Below the pieces are notes generated by a model. That model was not told where the DNA came from. It did no database searches and saw nothing but the letters and a program-made list of their open reading frames with translations. A program made the position numbers and the translations under genes. A stretch of 64,000 nucleotides of DNA from Urophycis tenuis (lineage: Eukaryota > Chordata > Actinopteri > Gadiformes > Phycidae), in NCBI GenBank assembly GCA_036785325.1, contig JAXIVH010000171.1, positions 202,501-266,500 on the forward strand, in the 5' to 3' direction. Every line of letters begins with the position of its first letter. The first letter of the stretch is position 1. Shown piece after piece: positions 52,601 through 64,000 of the stretch.

Positions 52601-55600
52601 CTTAAAAAAAAGTAACTAAGTGACCTGTGAGTGTCATCTGTAATCAGTGAAGTTGTTTACTGAATTTTAAAAGTTACTATTGACCACTGAGTCCTGAAAT
52701 GACACCTTTAAACATTAAACATGTAATGACGTATATTATAAGTGTAAAACTTACTCAGTCAGAGTGAAACTTCTCCAGATTTTGTCAGGTGAATGGTGGG
52801 GAAGGAAGGCTGGAGGACAGAATTGGAGTTACTGTTCTTTATAAGATTTATACATACTAGTTTAAAACTTGAAAAGTTAAAATGTGATTAATTGGTGTGT
52901 TGAAGGTAATTTCCATGCCCTAGGTGCAATCAGAACAGTAACTAAATTATGTCACAGCCTCCTTAGTTGGGGAGATTTCACCTCATTTGCTGTAAAACTT
53001 AGCTTGAGTAAGTGACGTGAGATTTTTAGCTGTAATAAGTTCCAGTGGTTAAAATATTACTTTAAAATGTTATTAAGTTAATTTAGTGCAGAAGGAATAA
53101 CTTAAAAAAAAGTAACTAAGTGACCTGTGAGTGTCATCTGTAATCAGTGAAGTTGTTTACTGAATTTTAAAAGTTACTATTGACCACTGAGTCCTGAAAT
53201 GACACCTTTAAACATTAAACATGTAATGACGTATATTATAAGTGTAAAACTTACTCAGTCAGAGTGAAACTTCTCCAGATTTTGTCAGGTGAATGGTGGG
53301 GAAGGAAGGCTGGAGGACAGAATTGGAGTTACTGTTCTTTATAAGATTTATACATACTAGTTTAAAACTTGAAAAGTTAAAATGTGATTAATTGGTGTGT
53401 TGAAGGTAATTTCCATGCCCTAGGTGCAATCAGAACAGTAACTAAATTATGTCACAGCCTCCTTAGTTGGGGAGATTTCACCTCATTTGCTGTAAAACTT
53501 AGCTTGAGTAAGTGACGTGAGATTTTTAGCTGTAATAAGTTCCAGTGGTTAAAATATTACTTTAAAATGTTATTAAGTTAATTTAGTGCAGAAGAAATAA
53601 CTTAAAAAATTTAAAAAGTAACTAAGTGACCTTTGAGTGTCATCTGTAATCAGTGAAGTTGTTTACTGAATTTTAAAAGTTACTATTGACCACTGAGTCC
53701 TGAAATGACACCTTTAAACATTAAACATGTAATAACGTATATTATAAGTGTAAAACTTACTCAGTCAGAGTGAAACTTCTCCAGATTTTGTCAGGTGAAT
53801 GGTGGGGAAGGAAGGCTGGAGGACATAATTGGAGTTACTGTTCTTTATAAGATTTATACAGACTAGTTTAAAACTTGAAAAGTTAAAATGTGATTAATTG
53901 GTGTGTTGAAGGTAATTCCATGCCTTTGGTGCAATCAGAACAGTAACTAAATTCTGTCACAGCCTCCTTAGTTGGGGAGATTTCACCTCATTTGCTGTAA
54001 AACTTAGCTTGAGTAAGTGACATGAGATTTTTAGCTGTAATAAGTTCCAGTGGTTAAAATATTACTTTAAAATGTTATTAAGTTAATTTAGTGCAGAAGA
54101 AATAACTTAAAAAATTAAAAAAAGTAACTAAGTGACCTGTGAGTGTCATCTGTAATCAGTGAAGTTGTTTACTGAATTTTAAAAGTTACTATTGACCACT
54201 GAGTCCTGAAATGACACCTGTAAACATTAAACATGTAATAACGTATATTATAAGTGTAAAACTTACTCAGTCAGAGTGAAACTTCTCCAGATTTTGTCAG
54301 GTGAATGGTGGGGAAGGAAGGCTGGAGGACAGAATTGGAGTTACTGTTCTTTATAAGATTTATACATACTAGTTTAAAACTTGAAAAGTTAAAATGTGAT
54401 TAATTGGTTTGTTGAAGGTAATTCCATGCCTTTGGTGCAATCAGAACAGAAACTAAATTCTGTCACAGCCTCCTTAGTTGGGGAGATTTCACCTCATTTG
54501 CTGTAAAACTTAGCTTGAGTAAGTGACGTGAGATTTTTAGCTGTAATAAGTTCCAGTGGTTAAAATATTACTTTAAAATGTTATTAAGTTAATTTAGTGC
54601 AGAAGGAATAACTTAAAAAAAGTAACTAAGTGACCTGTGAGTGTCATCTGTAATCAGTGAAGTTGTTTACTGAATTTTAAAAGTTACTATTGACCACTGA
54701 GTCCTGAAATGACACCTTTAAACATTAAACATGTAATAACGTATATTATAAGTGTAAAACTTACTCAGTCAGAGTGAAACTTCTCCAGATTTTGTCAGGT
54801 GAATGGTGGGGAAGGAAGGCTGGAGGACAGAATTGGAGTTACTGTTCTTTATAAGATTTATACAGACTAGTTTAAAACTTGAAAAGTTAAAATGTGATTG
54901 ATTGGTGTGTTGAAGGTAATTCCATGCCTTTGGTGCAATCACAACAGTAACTAAATTCTGTCAAAGCCTCCTTAGTTGGGGAGATTTCACCTCATTTGCT
55001 GTAAAACTTAGCTTGAGTAAGTGACATGAGATTTTTAGCTGTAATAAGTTCCAGTGGTTAACATATTACTTTAAAATGTTATTAAGTTAATTTAGTGCAG
55101 AAGAAATAACTTAAAAAATTTAAAAAGTAACTAAGTGACCTTTGAGTTTCATCTGTAATAAGTGAAGTTGTTTACTGAATTTTAAAAGTTACTATTGACC
55201 ACTGAGTCCTGAAATGACACCTTTAAACATTAAACATGTAATAACGTATATTATAAGTGTAAAACTTACTCAGTCAGAGTGAAACTTCTCCAGATTTTGT
55301 CAGGTGAATGGTGGGGAAGGAAGGCTGGAGGACAGAATTGGAGTTACTGTTCTTTATAAGATTTATACATACTAGTTTAAAACTTGAAAAGTTAAAATGT
55401 GATTAATTGGTTTGTTGAAGGTAATTCCATGCCTTTGGTGCAATCAGAACAGTAACTAAATTCTGTCACAGCCTCCTTAGTTGGGGAGATTTCACCTCAT
55501 TTGCTGTAAAACTTAGCTTGAGTAAGTGACGTGAGATTTTTAGCTGTAATAAGTTCCAGTGGTTAAAATATTACTTTAAAATGTTATTAAGTTAATTTAG

Positions 55601-58600
55601 TGCAGAAGGAATAACTTAAAAAAAAGTAACTAAGTGACCTGTGAGTGTCATCTGTAATCAGTGAAGTTGTTTACTGAATTTTAAAAGTTACTATTGACCA
55701 CTGAGTCCTGAAATGACACCTTTAAACATTAAACATGTAATGACGTATATTATAAGTGTAAAACTTACTCAGTCAGAGTGAAACTTCTCCAGATTTTGTC
55801 AGGTGAATGGTGGGGAAGGAAGGCTGGAGGACAGAATTGGAGTTACTGTTCTTTATAAGATTTATACATACTAGTTTAAAACTTGAAAAGTTAAAATGTG
55901 ATTAATTGGTGTGTTGAAGGTAATTTCCATGCCCTAGGTGCAATCAGAACAGTAACTAAATTATGTCACAGCCTCCTTAGTTGGGGAGATTTCACCTCAT
56001 TTGCTGTAAAACTTAGCTTGAGTAAGTGACGTGAGATTTTTAGCTGTAATAAGTTCCAGTGGTTAAAATATTACTTTAAAATGTTATTAAGTTAATTTAG
56101 TGCAGAAGAAATAACTTAAAAAATTTAAAAAGTAACTAAGTGACCTTTGAGTGTCATCTGTAATCAGTGAAGTTGTTTACTGAATTTTAAAAGTTACTAT
56201 TGACCACTGAGTCCTGAAATGACACCTTTAAACATTAAACATGTAATAACGTATATTATAAGTGTAAAACTTACTCAGTCAGAGTGAAACTTCTCCAGAT
56301 TTTGTCAGGTGAATGGTGGGGAAGGAAGGCTGGAGGACATAATTGGAGTTACTGTTCTTTATAAGATTTATACAGACTAGTTTAAAACTTGAAAAGTTAA
56401 AATGTGATTAATTGGTGTGTTGAAGGTAATTCCATGCCTTTGGTGCAATCAGAACAGTAACTAAATTCTGTCACAGCCTCCTTAGTTGGGGAGATTTCAC
56501 CTCATTTGCTGTAAAACTTAGCTTGAGTAAGTGACATGAGATTTTTAGCTGTAATAAGTTCCAGTGGTTAAAATATTACTTTAAAATGTTATTAAGTTAA
56601 TTTAGTGCAGAAGAAATAACTTAAAAAATTAAAAAAAGTAACTAAGTGACCTGTGAGTGTCATCTGTAATCAGTGAAGTTGTTTACTGAATTTTAAAAGT
56701 TACTATTGACCACTGAGTCCTGAAATGACACCTGTAAACATTAAACATGTAATAACGTATATTATAAGTGTAAAACTTACTCAGTCAGAGTGAAACTTCT
56801 CCAGATTTTGTCAGGTGAATGGTGGGGAAGGAAGGCTGGAGGACAGAATTGGAGTTACTGTTCTTTATAAGATTTATACATACTAGTTTAAAACTTGAAA
56901 AGTTAAAATGTGATTAATTGGTTTGTTGAAGGTAATTCCATGCCTTTGGTGCAATCAGAACAGAAACTAAATTCTGTCACAGCCTCCTTAGTTGGGGAGA
57001 TTTCACCTCATTTGCTGTAAAACTTAGCTTGAGTAAGTGACGTGAGATTTTTAGCTGTAATAAGTTCCAGTGGTTAAAATATTACTTTAAAATGTTATTA
57101 AGTTAATTTAGTGCAGAAGGAATAACTTAAAAAAAGTAACTAAGTGACATGTGAGTGTCATCTGTAATCAGTGAAGTTGTTTACTGAATTTTAAAAGTTA
57201 CTATTGACCACTGAGTCCTGAAATGACACCTTTAAACATTAAACATGTAATAACGTATATTATAAGTGTAAAACTTACTCAGTCAGAGTGAAACTTCTCC
57301 AGATTTTGTCAGGTGAATGGTGGGGAAGGAAGGCTGGAGGACAGAATTGGAGTTGCTGTTCTTTATAAGATTTATACAGAGTAGTTTAAAACTTGAAAAG
57401 TTAAAATGTGATTAATTGGTGTGTTGAAGGTAATTCCATGCCTTTGGTTCAATCAGAACAGTAACTAAATTCTGTCACAGCCTCCTTAGTTGGGGAGATT
57501 TCACCTCATTTGCTGTAAAACTTAGCTTGAGTAAGTGACATGAGATTTTTAGCTGTAATAAGTTCCAGTGGTTAACATATTACTTTAAAATGTTATTAAG
57601 TTAATTTAGTGCAGAAGAAATAACTTAAAAAATAAAAAAAAAGTAACTAAGTGACCTGTGAGTGTCATCTGTAATAAGTGAAGTTGTTTACTGAATTTTA
57701 AAAGTTACTATTGACCACTGAGTCCTGAAATGACACCTTTAAACATTAAACATGTAATAACATATATTATAAGTGTAAACCTTACTCAGTCAGAGTGAAA
57801 CTTCTCCAGATTTTGTCAGGTGAATGGTGGGGAAGGAAGGCTGGAGGACAGAATTGGAGTTACTGTTCTTTATAAGATTTATACAGACTAGTTTAAAACT
57901 TGAAAAGTTAAAATGTGATTAATTGGTGTGTTGAAGGTAATTCCATGCCTTTGGTGCAATCAGAACAGTAACTAAATTGTGTCACAGCCTCCTTAGTTGG
58001 GGAGATTTCACCTCATTTACTGTAAAACTTAGCTTGAGTAAGTGACATGAGATTTTTAGCTGTAATAAGTTCCAGTGGTTAAAATATTACTTTAAAATGT
58101 TATTAAGTTAATTTAGTGCAGAAGAAATAACTTAAAAAATTAAAAAAAAGTAACTAAGTGACCTGTGAGTGTCATCTGTAATCAGTGAAGTTGTTTACTG
58201 AATTTTAAAAGTTACTATTGACCACTGAGTCCTGAAATGACACCTTTAAACATTAAACATGTAATAACGTATATTATAAGTGTAAAACTTACTCAGTCAG
58301 AGTGAAACTTCTCCAGATTTTGTCAGGTGAATGGTGGGGAAGGAAGGCTGGAGGACAGAATTGGAGTTACTGTTCTTTATAAGATTTATACATACTAGTT
58401 TAAAACTTGAAAAGTTAAAATGTGATTAATTAGTGTGTTGAAGGTAATTCCATGCCTTTGGTGCAATCAGAACAGTAACTAAATTCTGTCACAGCCTCCT
58501 TAGTTGGGGAGATTTCACCTCATTTGCTGTAAAACTTAGCTTGAGTAAGTGACGTGAGATTTTTAGCTGTAATAAGTTCCAGTGGTTAAAATATTACTTT

Positions 58601-59493
58601 AAAATGTTATTAAGTTAATTTAGTGCAGAAGAAATAACTTAAAAAATTAAAAAAGTAACTAAGTGACCTTTGAGTGTCATCTGTAATCAGTGAAGTTGTT
58701 TACTGAATTTTAAAAGTTACTATTGACCACTGAGTCCTGAAATGACACCTTTAAACATTAAACATGTAATAACGTATATGAGTGAAACTTCTCCAGATTT
58801 TGTCAGGTGAATGGTGGGGAAGGAAGGCTGGAGGACAGAATTGGAGTTACTGTTCTTTATAAGATTTATACAGACTAGTTTAAAACTTGAAAAGTTAAAA
58901 TGTGATTAATTGGTGTGTTGAAGGTAATTCCATGCCTTTGGTGCAATCAGAACATTAACTAAATTCTGTCACAGCCTCCTTAGTTGGGGAGATTTCACCT
59001 CATTTGCTGTAAAACTTAGCTTGAGTAAGTGACGTGAGATTTTTAGCTGTAATAAGTTCCAGTGGTTAAAATATTACTTTAAAATGTTATTAAGTTAATT
59101 TAGTGCAGAAGAAATAACTTTAAAAAATTAAAAAAGTAACTAAGTGACCTTTGAGTGTGAACTGTAATCAGTGAAGTTGTTTACTGAATTTTAAAAGTTA
59201 CTATTGACCACTGAGACCTGAAATGACACCTTTAAACATTAAACATGTAATAACATATATTATAAGTGTAAAACTTACTCAGTCAGAGTGAAAATTCTCC
59301 AGATTTTGTCAGGTGAATGGTGGGGAAGGAAGGCTGGAGGACAGAATTGGAGTTACTGTTCTTTATAAGATTTATACAGACTAGTATAAAACTTGAAAAG
59401 TTAAAATGTGATTAATTGGTGTGTTGAAGGTAATTCCATGCCTTTGGTGCAATCAGAACAGTGACTAAATTCTGTCACAGCCTCCTTAGTTGG
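46606..59493 (+). repeat. 505 bp satellite array, ~25 copies
   Basis: Head-to-tail units marked by GCCTCCTTAGTTGGGGAG at 46901, 47397, 47904, 48410, 48914 and so on, spacing 496-507 bp. Each unit is AT-rich and holds CTTACTCAGTCAGAGTGAAA, GTGTGTTGAAGGTAATTCCA and GCTTGAGTAAGTGAC. Variant sites include TACATACTAG/TACAGACTAG, GTGACGTGAG/GTGACATGAG, CCTTTGGTGC/CCCTAGGTGC and the length of an A-rich tract. Blocks of five units (~2.51 kb) are repeated. No open frames. Confidence 0.97.
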
Positions 59494-59828
59494 TGTTACG
59501 AACCTGGCTCAAAGGTTTGCAACAAAGAAGGAGGAGTCCACACAACATAGGGCAATAACCATTTATTTTAACTAAACTAACTCAATGTAACTATAATGAA
59601 TGCTAGTTATCAGTGGTGTAAAGCAAGTGTATGTGTGAGTGGTAAAATAAGGAACAAACGCCAACACAGAGTTCCCATGCTGCCAGAACCAGAGTGAGAA
59701 GAGAGAGAGACTCAAAGATGGCCGCCCTATTTATAGCTCCACCCTCTCAAGGTGTAGCCAACCAGGTGACGGCCTGGAACATGCCAATAGGAAGAAGCAT
59801 AAGAGAGGGTTAGTAGTAGGCCGTCACA
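59494..59828 (-). repeat. 3' LTR of Ty3-like element
   Basis: Runs from TGTTACGAACCTGG to GGCCGTCACA on the plus strand. Compared with the other LTR it has a few extra bases (CTCAATGTAACTATAATG for CTTAATG) and lacks a CAA. CTATTTATAG at about 59728 is a likely TATA region. Confidence 0.9.
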
Positions 59829-59842
59829 TCCCCCCCCCCCCA
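59829..59842 (-). other. polypurine tract
   Basis: On the minus strand a run of about 12 G ending in A stands directly before the 3' LTR, the usual plus-strand primer of LTR retroelements. Confidence 0.75.
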
Positions 59843-60069
59843 CAACGATAAGGGCCCAAAAGGGTACCTCAAATACGGCAGGAAAATCAAAAAAATTAAC
59901 ACAATCATGTCAACACACTCAATCTGTTACCCACACCATCCAGTCCTTCAAACCACTCGCTCTATTCACTGCCCCTCAGCAACTTCTGGTACCTGGAAGA
60001 AGCAGTTTAAGAGATGGAAGCGAAAAGGAAAGCAGCTTTAAAAGGAAAATTTAGCATTTAAGACTGACT

Positions 60070-60495
60070 TTAAGAAGGTAATGCACGCGACAGAGCATCC
60101 GCCAAGACATTATCAGACCCCTTGATATGGCGAATGTCCAGATGGAATGGTTGAAGAAATAGACACCACCGCACAAGGCGCTGATTGGGGTTCTGTAATG
60201 AGTTCAAGAATGTCAGGGGGTTGTGATCAGTGTAAACCACCAGTGGTTTTCCCCCACCACTAACATGGACCTCAAAATGTATTAATGCCCAAGTCAGAGC
60301 CAAGGCCTCTTTTTCCACAATGGAATAATTCAACTGGTACGAGTTGAACTTCCTTGAAAAGAAACTCACAGGGTGATCAATGCCATCCGTACCATTATGC
60401 AAGAGCACAGCTCCAGCCCCCAAATTGCTGGCATCTACCTGCAACTGAAATGGTTCACCAAGATGGGGAGCTGCCAAAACAGGAGCAGAAGACAT
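60070..60495 (-). pseudogene. Ty3-like pol remnant: RNase H domain
   Basis: A 141-residue frame on the minus strand. It matches the RNase H domain that follows reverse transcriptase in Ty3-type pol. The acidic catalytic positions are present: Asp in LQVDAS, Glu in VEKEALAL, Asp in VYTDHNPLTF and Asp in VLADALSR. The frame stops just after ALSRALPS, where integrase should begin in a complete element, and the DNA goes straight into 3' UTR-like sequence. Its upstream side is cut off by a poly(A) tract (60500-60519, T on the plus strand). Confidence 0.85.
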
Positions 60496-60499
60496 CAGA

Positions 60500-61571
60500 T
60501 TTTTTTTTTTTTTTTTTTTCCAGTGAACCCCGTTTTATGCAACGTTAGCTTTAATAGTTGTAGATGTCAACATACTGCTCTACTGGGTGAAAAGAAAAGC
60601 CTTCATTGATATGACAAGAAAATACACAATTATTTTGTCCCAGAAAACAGTGCAAAGGAACGGAATCTTTCATTAATAGGTAGTGCCTTGCAGACATCAT
60701 TAGTGATCATAGGTGACCTGTTACACAAGGGGTTACATTCAATATGGTCATACGTGAAACAATAATGGCCCAAGAAATTATTGGAAAACAACAAATATGA
60801 TTAAACATACCGAATAAGTGAATGGGCCAACTATCAACCCAATGGGACAAATTATATTGATGGTAGACGTCCTGGTTAGAAATCCATTTTCACTATTATT
60901 ATTTGTAAGACCATGATGAACATGTGTTCGTCATGGTTTTACACAACGCAGCCATCGTCTGGATGGCACGCACTCATGGGGTCTTCTTAGCCACGCCCCT
61001 TCTGTGTGACCACCGTGGTACCTTATTTTGGGAGGAAAAAAAAGCCAATGGCGAGAGATCTTTGGATCCCGCTTGAATCATGCCATAAATTGCACAAATG
61101 TTTGTCAGTTCTATATTATTCTATTATATCATATTTGTCGTGCAAAAGCGCACTACGTCTCTCATTTCGCACGATATGTACCTTACGTGATAGCCAGCGA
61201 CTTACCTAGACAGTCATGGAGGTGTACCCTCAGCAAAATGCTCTGGCCACACTACTGCACAAAAAAAATAAACTAAAACAACAAACACCGAATCCAGAGA
61301 TGGATATCGTTCTAATACCTACTAGGAAAGGAGTTCCACAAACAAGGCTAGTTTTAAATTTGCAGACCAGGGCAACACAAAATGAAAAGCAGTTTCTCAG
61401 TGCAGGTAGCTACAACCTTACCGGCAGGATCAACTGGGAGCCCTGAACCTCAAATCACCCTACTCTGACATGCTTAGACTACCATCCCTGTGTGTAAGAC
61501 TCTCCAATACCATGCATTTCAGCCTACAGCTGCCAAACACTAACAAGTATCATACAAACAGAGGATCCAAG
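60500..61571 (-). other. non-pol insert with poly(A) end inside LTR element
   Basis: On the minus strand this ~1,070 bp stretch ends in 20 A residues (60519-60500), with an ATTAAA hexamer at 60555-60550, about 30 bases before the tail. That is the layout of a polyadenylated transcript. No gag or reverse transcriptase is recognisable and only short open frames occur. Part of it near the primer site may be the element's own leader. Confidence 0.55.
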
Positions 61572-61589
61572 ATCCCGGACGAGCCCCCA
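61572..61589 (-). other. primer-binding site, proline tRNA type
   Basis: The minus strand reads TGGGGGCTCGTCCGGGAT two bases inside the 5' LTR. This is the 18-base complement of the 3' end of proline tRNA, the primer used by several gammaretrovirus-like and Ty3-like elements. Confidence 0.9.
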
Positions 61590-61591
61590 TT

Positions 61592-61919
61592 TGTTACGAA
61601 CCTGGCTCAAAGGTTTGCAACAAAGAAGGAGGAGTCCACACAACAACATAGGGCAATAACCATTTATTTTAACTAAACTAACTTAATGAATGCTAGTTAT
61701 CAGTGGTGTAAAGCAAGTGTATGTGTGAGTGGTAAAATAAGGAACAAACGCCAACACAGAGTTCCCATGCTGCCAGAACCAGATTGAGGAGATGGAGAGA
61801 GACTCAAAGATGGCCGCCCTATTTATAGCTCCACCCTCTCAAGGTGTAGCCAACCAGGTGACGGCCTGGAACATGCCAATAGGAAGAAGCATAAGAGAGG
61901 GTTAGAAGTAGGCTGTCAC
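61592..61919 (-). repeat. 5' LTR of Ty3-like element
   Basis: TGTTACGAACC to GGCTGTCAC on the plus strand. It ends against the second copy of the GTTGG target. Confidence 0.9.
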
Positions 61920-64000
61920 GTTGGGGAGATTTCACCAACTTAGCTTGAGTAAGTGACGTGAGATTTTTACCTGTAATAAGTTCCAGTGGTTAAAATATTA
62001 TTTTAAAATGTTATTAAGTTAATTTAGTGCAGAAGAAATAACTTAAAAAATTAAAAAAGTAACTAAGTGACCTGTGAGTGTCATCTGTAATCAGTGAAGT
62101 TGTTTACTGAATTTTAAAAGTTACTATTGACCACTGAGTCCTGAAATGACACCTTTAAACATTTAACATGTAATAAAATGTATTATAGGTTTAAAACTTA
62201 TAAAGTCAGAGTGAAACCTCTCCTGATTTATCTTTTCACATGGAGGGGTTTCCAACATCTTTTCTGAAAGCAAGGCAGGGTCAAGGTGTGAATGGGGCTC
62301 CGCCCACAATGTGCCCAACCCATGCTAATGAATCTATTCAGATGTGAATGACTCATAACTGGCACACAGTAAAGGGGGAGGAAGAGGAGGAAGAGGAAGG
62401 CTGAGGACAGAATTTAGTTACAGAGTTTTAATAGTTACTATTGACCACTGACTCCTGAAATGACACCTTTAAACATTAAACATGTAATAACGTATATTAT
62501 AAGTGTAAAACTTACTCAGTCAGAGTGAAACTTATCCAGATTTTGTCAGGTGAATGGTGGGGAAGGAAGGCTGGAGGACAGAATTGGAGTTACTGTTCTT
62601 TATAAGATTTATACATACTAGTTTAAAACTTGAAAAGTTAAAATGTGATTAATTGGTGTGTTGAAGGTAATTCCATGCCTTTGGTGCAATCAGAACAGTA
62701 ACTAAATTCTGTCACAGCCTCCTTAGTTGGGGAGATTTCACCTCATTTGCTGTAAAACTTAGCTTGAGTAAGTGACATGAGATTTTTAGCTGTAATAAGT
62801 TCCAGTGGTTAAAATATTACTTTAAAATGTTATTAAGTTAATTTAGTGCAGAATAAATAACTTAAAAAATTAAAAAAAAAGTAACTGAGTGACCTGTGAG
62901 TGTCATCTGTAATCAGTGAAGTTGTTTACTGAATTTTAAAAGTTACTATTGACCACTGAGTCCTGAAATGACACCTTTAAACATTAAACATGTAATGACG
63001 TATATTATAAGTGTAAAACTTACTCAGTCAGAGTGAAACTTCTCCAGATTTTGTCAGGTGAATGGTGGGGAAGGAAGGCTGGAGGACAGAATTGGAGTTA
63101 CTGTTCTTTATAAGATTTATACATACTAGTTTAAAACTTGAAAAGTTAAAATGTGATTAATTGGTGTGTTGAAGGTAATTCCATGCCCTAGGTACAATCA
63201 GAACAGTAACTAAATTCTGTCACAGCCTCCTTAGTTGGGGAGATTTCACCTCATTTGCTGTAAAACTTAGCTTGAGTAAGTGACGTGAGATTTTTAGCTG
63301 TAATAAGTTCCAGTGGTTAAAATATTACTTTAAAATGTTATTAAGTTAATTTAGTGCAGAAGAAATAACTTAAAAATTTTAAAAAGTAACTAAGTGACCT
63401 TTGAGTGTCATCTGTAATCAGTGAAGTTGTTTACTGAATTTTAAAAGTTACTATTGACCACTGAGTCCTGAAATGACACCTTTAAACATTAAACATGTAA
63501 TAACGTATATTATAAGTGTAAAACTTACTCAGTCAGAGTGAAACTTCTCCAGATTTTGTCAGGTGAATGGTGGGGAAGGAAGGCTGGAGGACAGAATTGG
63601 AGTTACTGTTCTTTATAAGATTTATACAGACTAGTTTAAAACTTGAAAAGTTAAAATGTGATTAATTGGTGTGTTGAAGGTAATTCCATGCCTTTGGTGC
63701 AATCAGAACAGTAACTAAATTATGTCACAGCCTCCTTAGTTGGGGAGATTTCACCTCATTTGCTGTAAAACTTAGCTTGAGTAAGTGACATGAGATTTTT
63801 AGCTGTAATAAGTTCCAGTGGTTAAAATATTACTTTAAAATGTTATTAAGTTAATTTAGTGCAGAAGAAATAACTTAAAAAATTAAAAAAAAGTAACTAA
63901 GTGACCTGTGAGTGTCATCTGTAATCAGTGAAGTTGTTTACTGAATTTTAAAAGTTACTATTGACCACTGAGTCCTGAAATGACACCTTTAAACATTAAA
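61920..64000 (+). repeat. 505 bp satellite, continued past window end
   Basis: After the LTR element the array resumes with the variant block seen at 45.05-45.47 kb (CATGGAGGGGTTTCCAACAT), here without the 1 kb solo LTR, then about three standard 505 bp units running off the window edge. Confidence 0.95.

Larger units (their letters stand above)
59494..61919 (-). mobile_element. defective Ty3-like LTR retrotransposon
   Basis: A 2.4 kb element on the minus strand with two ~330 bp LTRs that are near-identical apart from small indels and several substitutions. The 5' LTR is at 61592-61919 and the 3' LTR at 59494-59828. Next to the 5' LTR is a primer-binding site for proline tRNA, and next to the 3' LTR a polypurine tract. 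It inserted in a 505 bp monomer at TTAGTTGG; GTTGG at 59489-59493 is repeated at 61920-61924. Only an RNase H domain of pol remains; gag, protease, most of the reverse transcriptase and integrase are missing. It is not autonomous. Confidence 0.9.

Overview
The window is eukaryotic and almost certainly from a teleost fish. The evidence is an intronless PTEN copy, 5S and 18S rDNA pieces, a tRNA-derived fish SINE with an ATGG tail, fish-type LINE tails, Ty3-like LTR elements, and two large satellite arrays. It looks like heterochromatin or a repeat-rich subtelomeric/pericentromeric region. Few single-copy genes are present. Most of the 64 kb is tandem repeat, mobile DNA and fragments of duplicated genes.

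Layout. 1-2.85 kb: a possible terminal exon, CACATA-type low-complexity DNA and a three-copy ~330 bp repeat. 2.84-4.53 kb: a GC-rich ~185 bp minisatellite. 4.53-11.2 kb: a relic of a 5S rDNA array whose 5S gene is split by a nearly complete Tx1/L1-clade LINE (two ORFs, 10 bp target duplication, one in-frame stop in ORF2). 11.35-27.2 kb: about 41 copies of a ~383 bp satellite with pentameric higher-order structure. 27.4-27.75 kb (minus): the last two exons of an unrecognised gene. 28.0-34.5 kb: three tandem PTEN retrocopies. The first is open for 370 codons with its catalytic motifs. The other two share a 367 bp deletion that removes the phosphatase P-loop. 35.0-35.9 kb: the 5' end of an 18S rRNA gene (minus) with its upstream spacer.

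36.0-46.6 kb is a patchwork: an SGNH-like gene relic, another isolated exon, a LINE 3' end, TTAGGG-like repeats, a solo LTR beside a zc3h15 fragment, a SINE, an HMGB-box fragment, an inverted piece of 5S spacer, a probable founder copy of the 383 bp satellite, a paralogue of the two-exon gene end, and a 1 kb solo LTR with a verified empty site. 46.6-64 kb: about 30 copies of a ~505 bp satellite, interrupted at 59.5-61.9 kb by a defective Ty3-like LTR element on the minus strand. That element keeps a proline-tRNA primer site and an RNase H domain, but has lost integrase and carries a foreign poly(A)-tailed insert.

How the parts relate. The same short repeats recur throughout: a ~240 bp hairpin-bearing unit, the 505 bp monomer, and the 383 bp monomer next to the two-exon gene. 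The region therefore seems to have grown by local segmental duplication, followed by expansion of individual monomers into arrays. The most interesting items are the PTEN retrogene, whose open frame stops almost exactly at the end of the PTEN phosphatase-C2 core; the conserved two-exon gene end found in two paralogous copies; and the pentameric organisation of both satellites.
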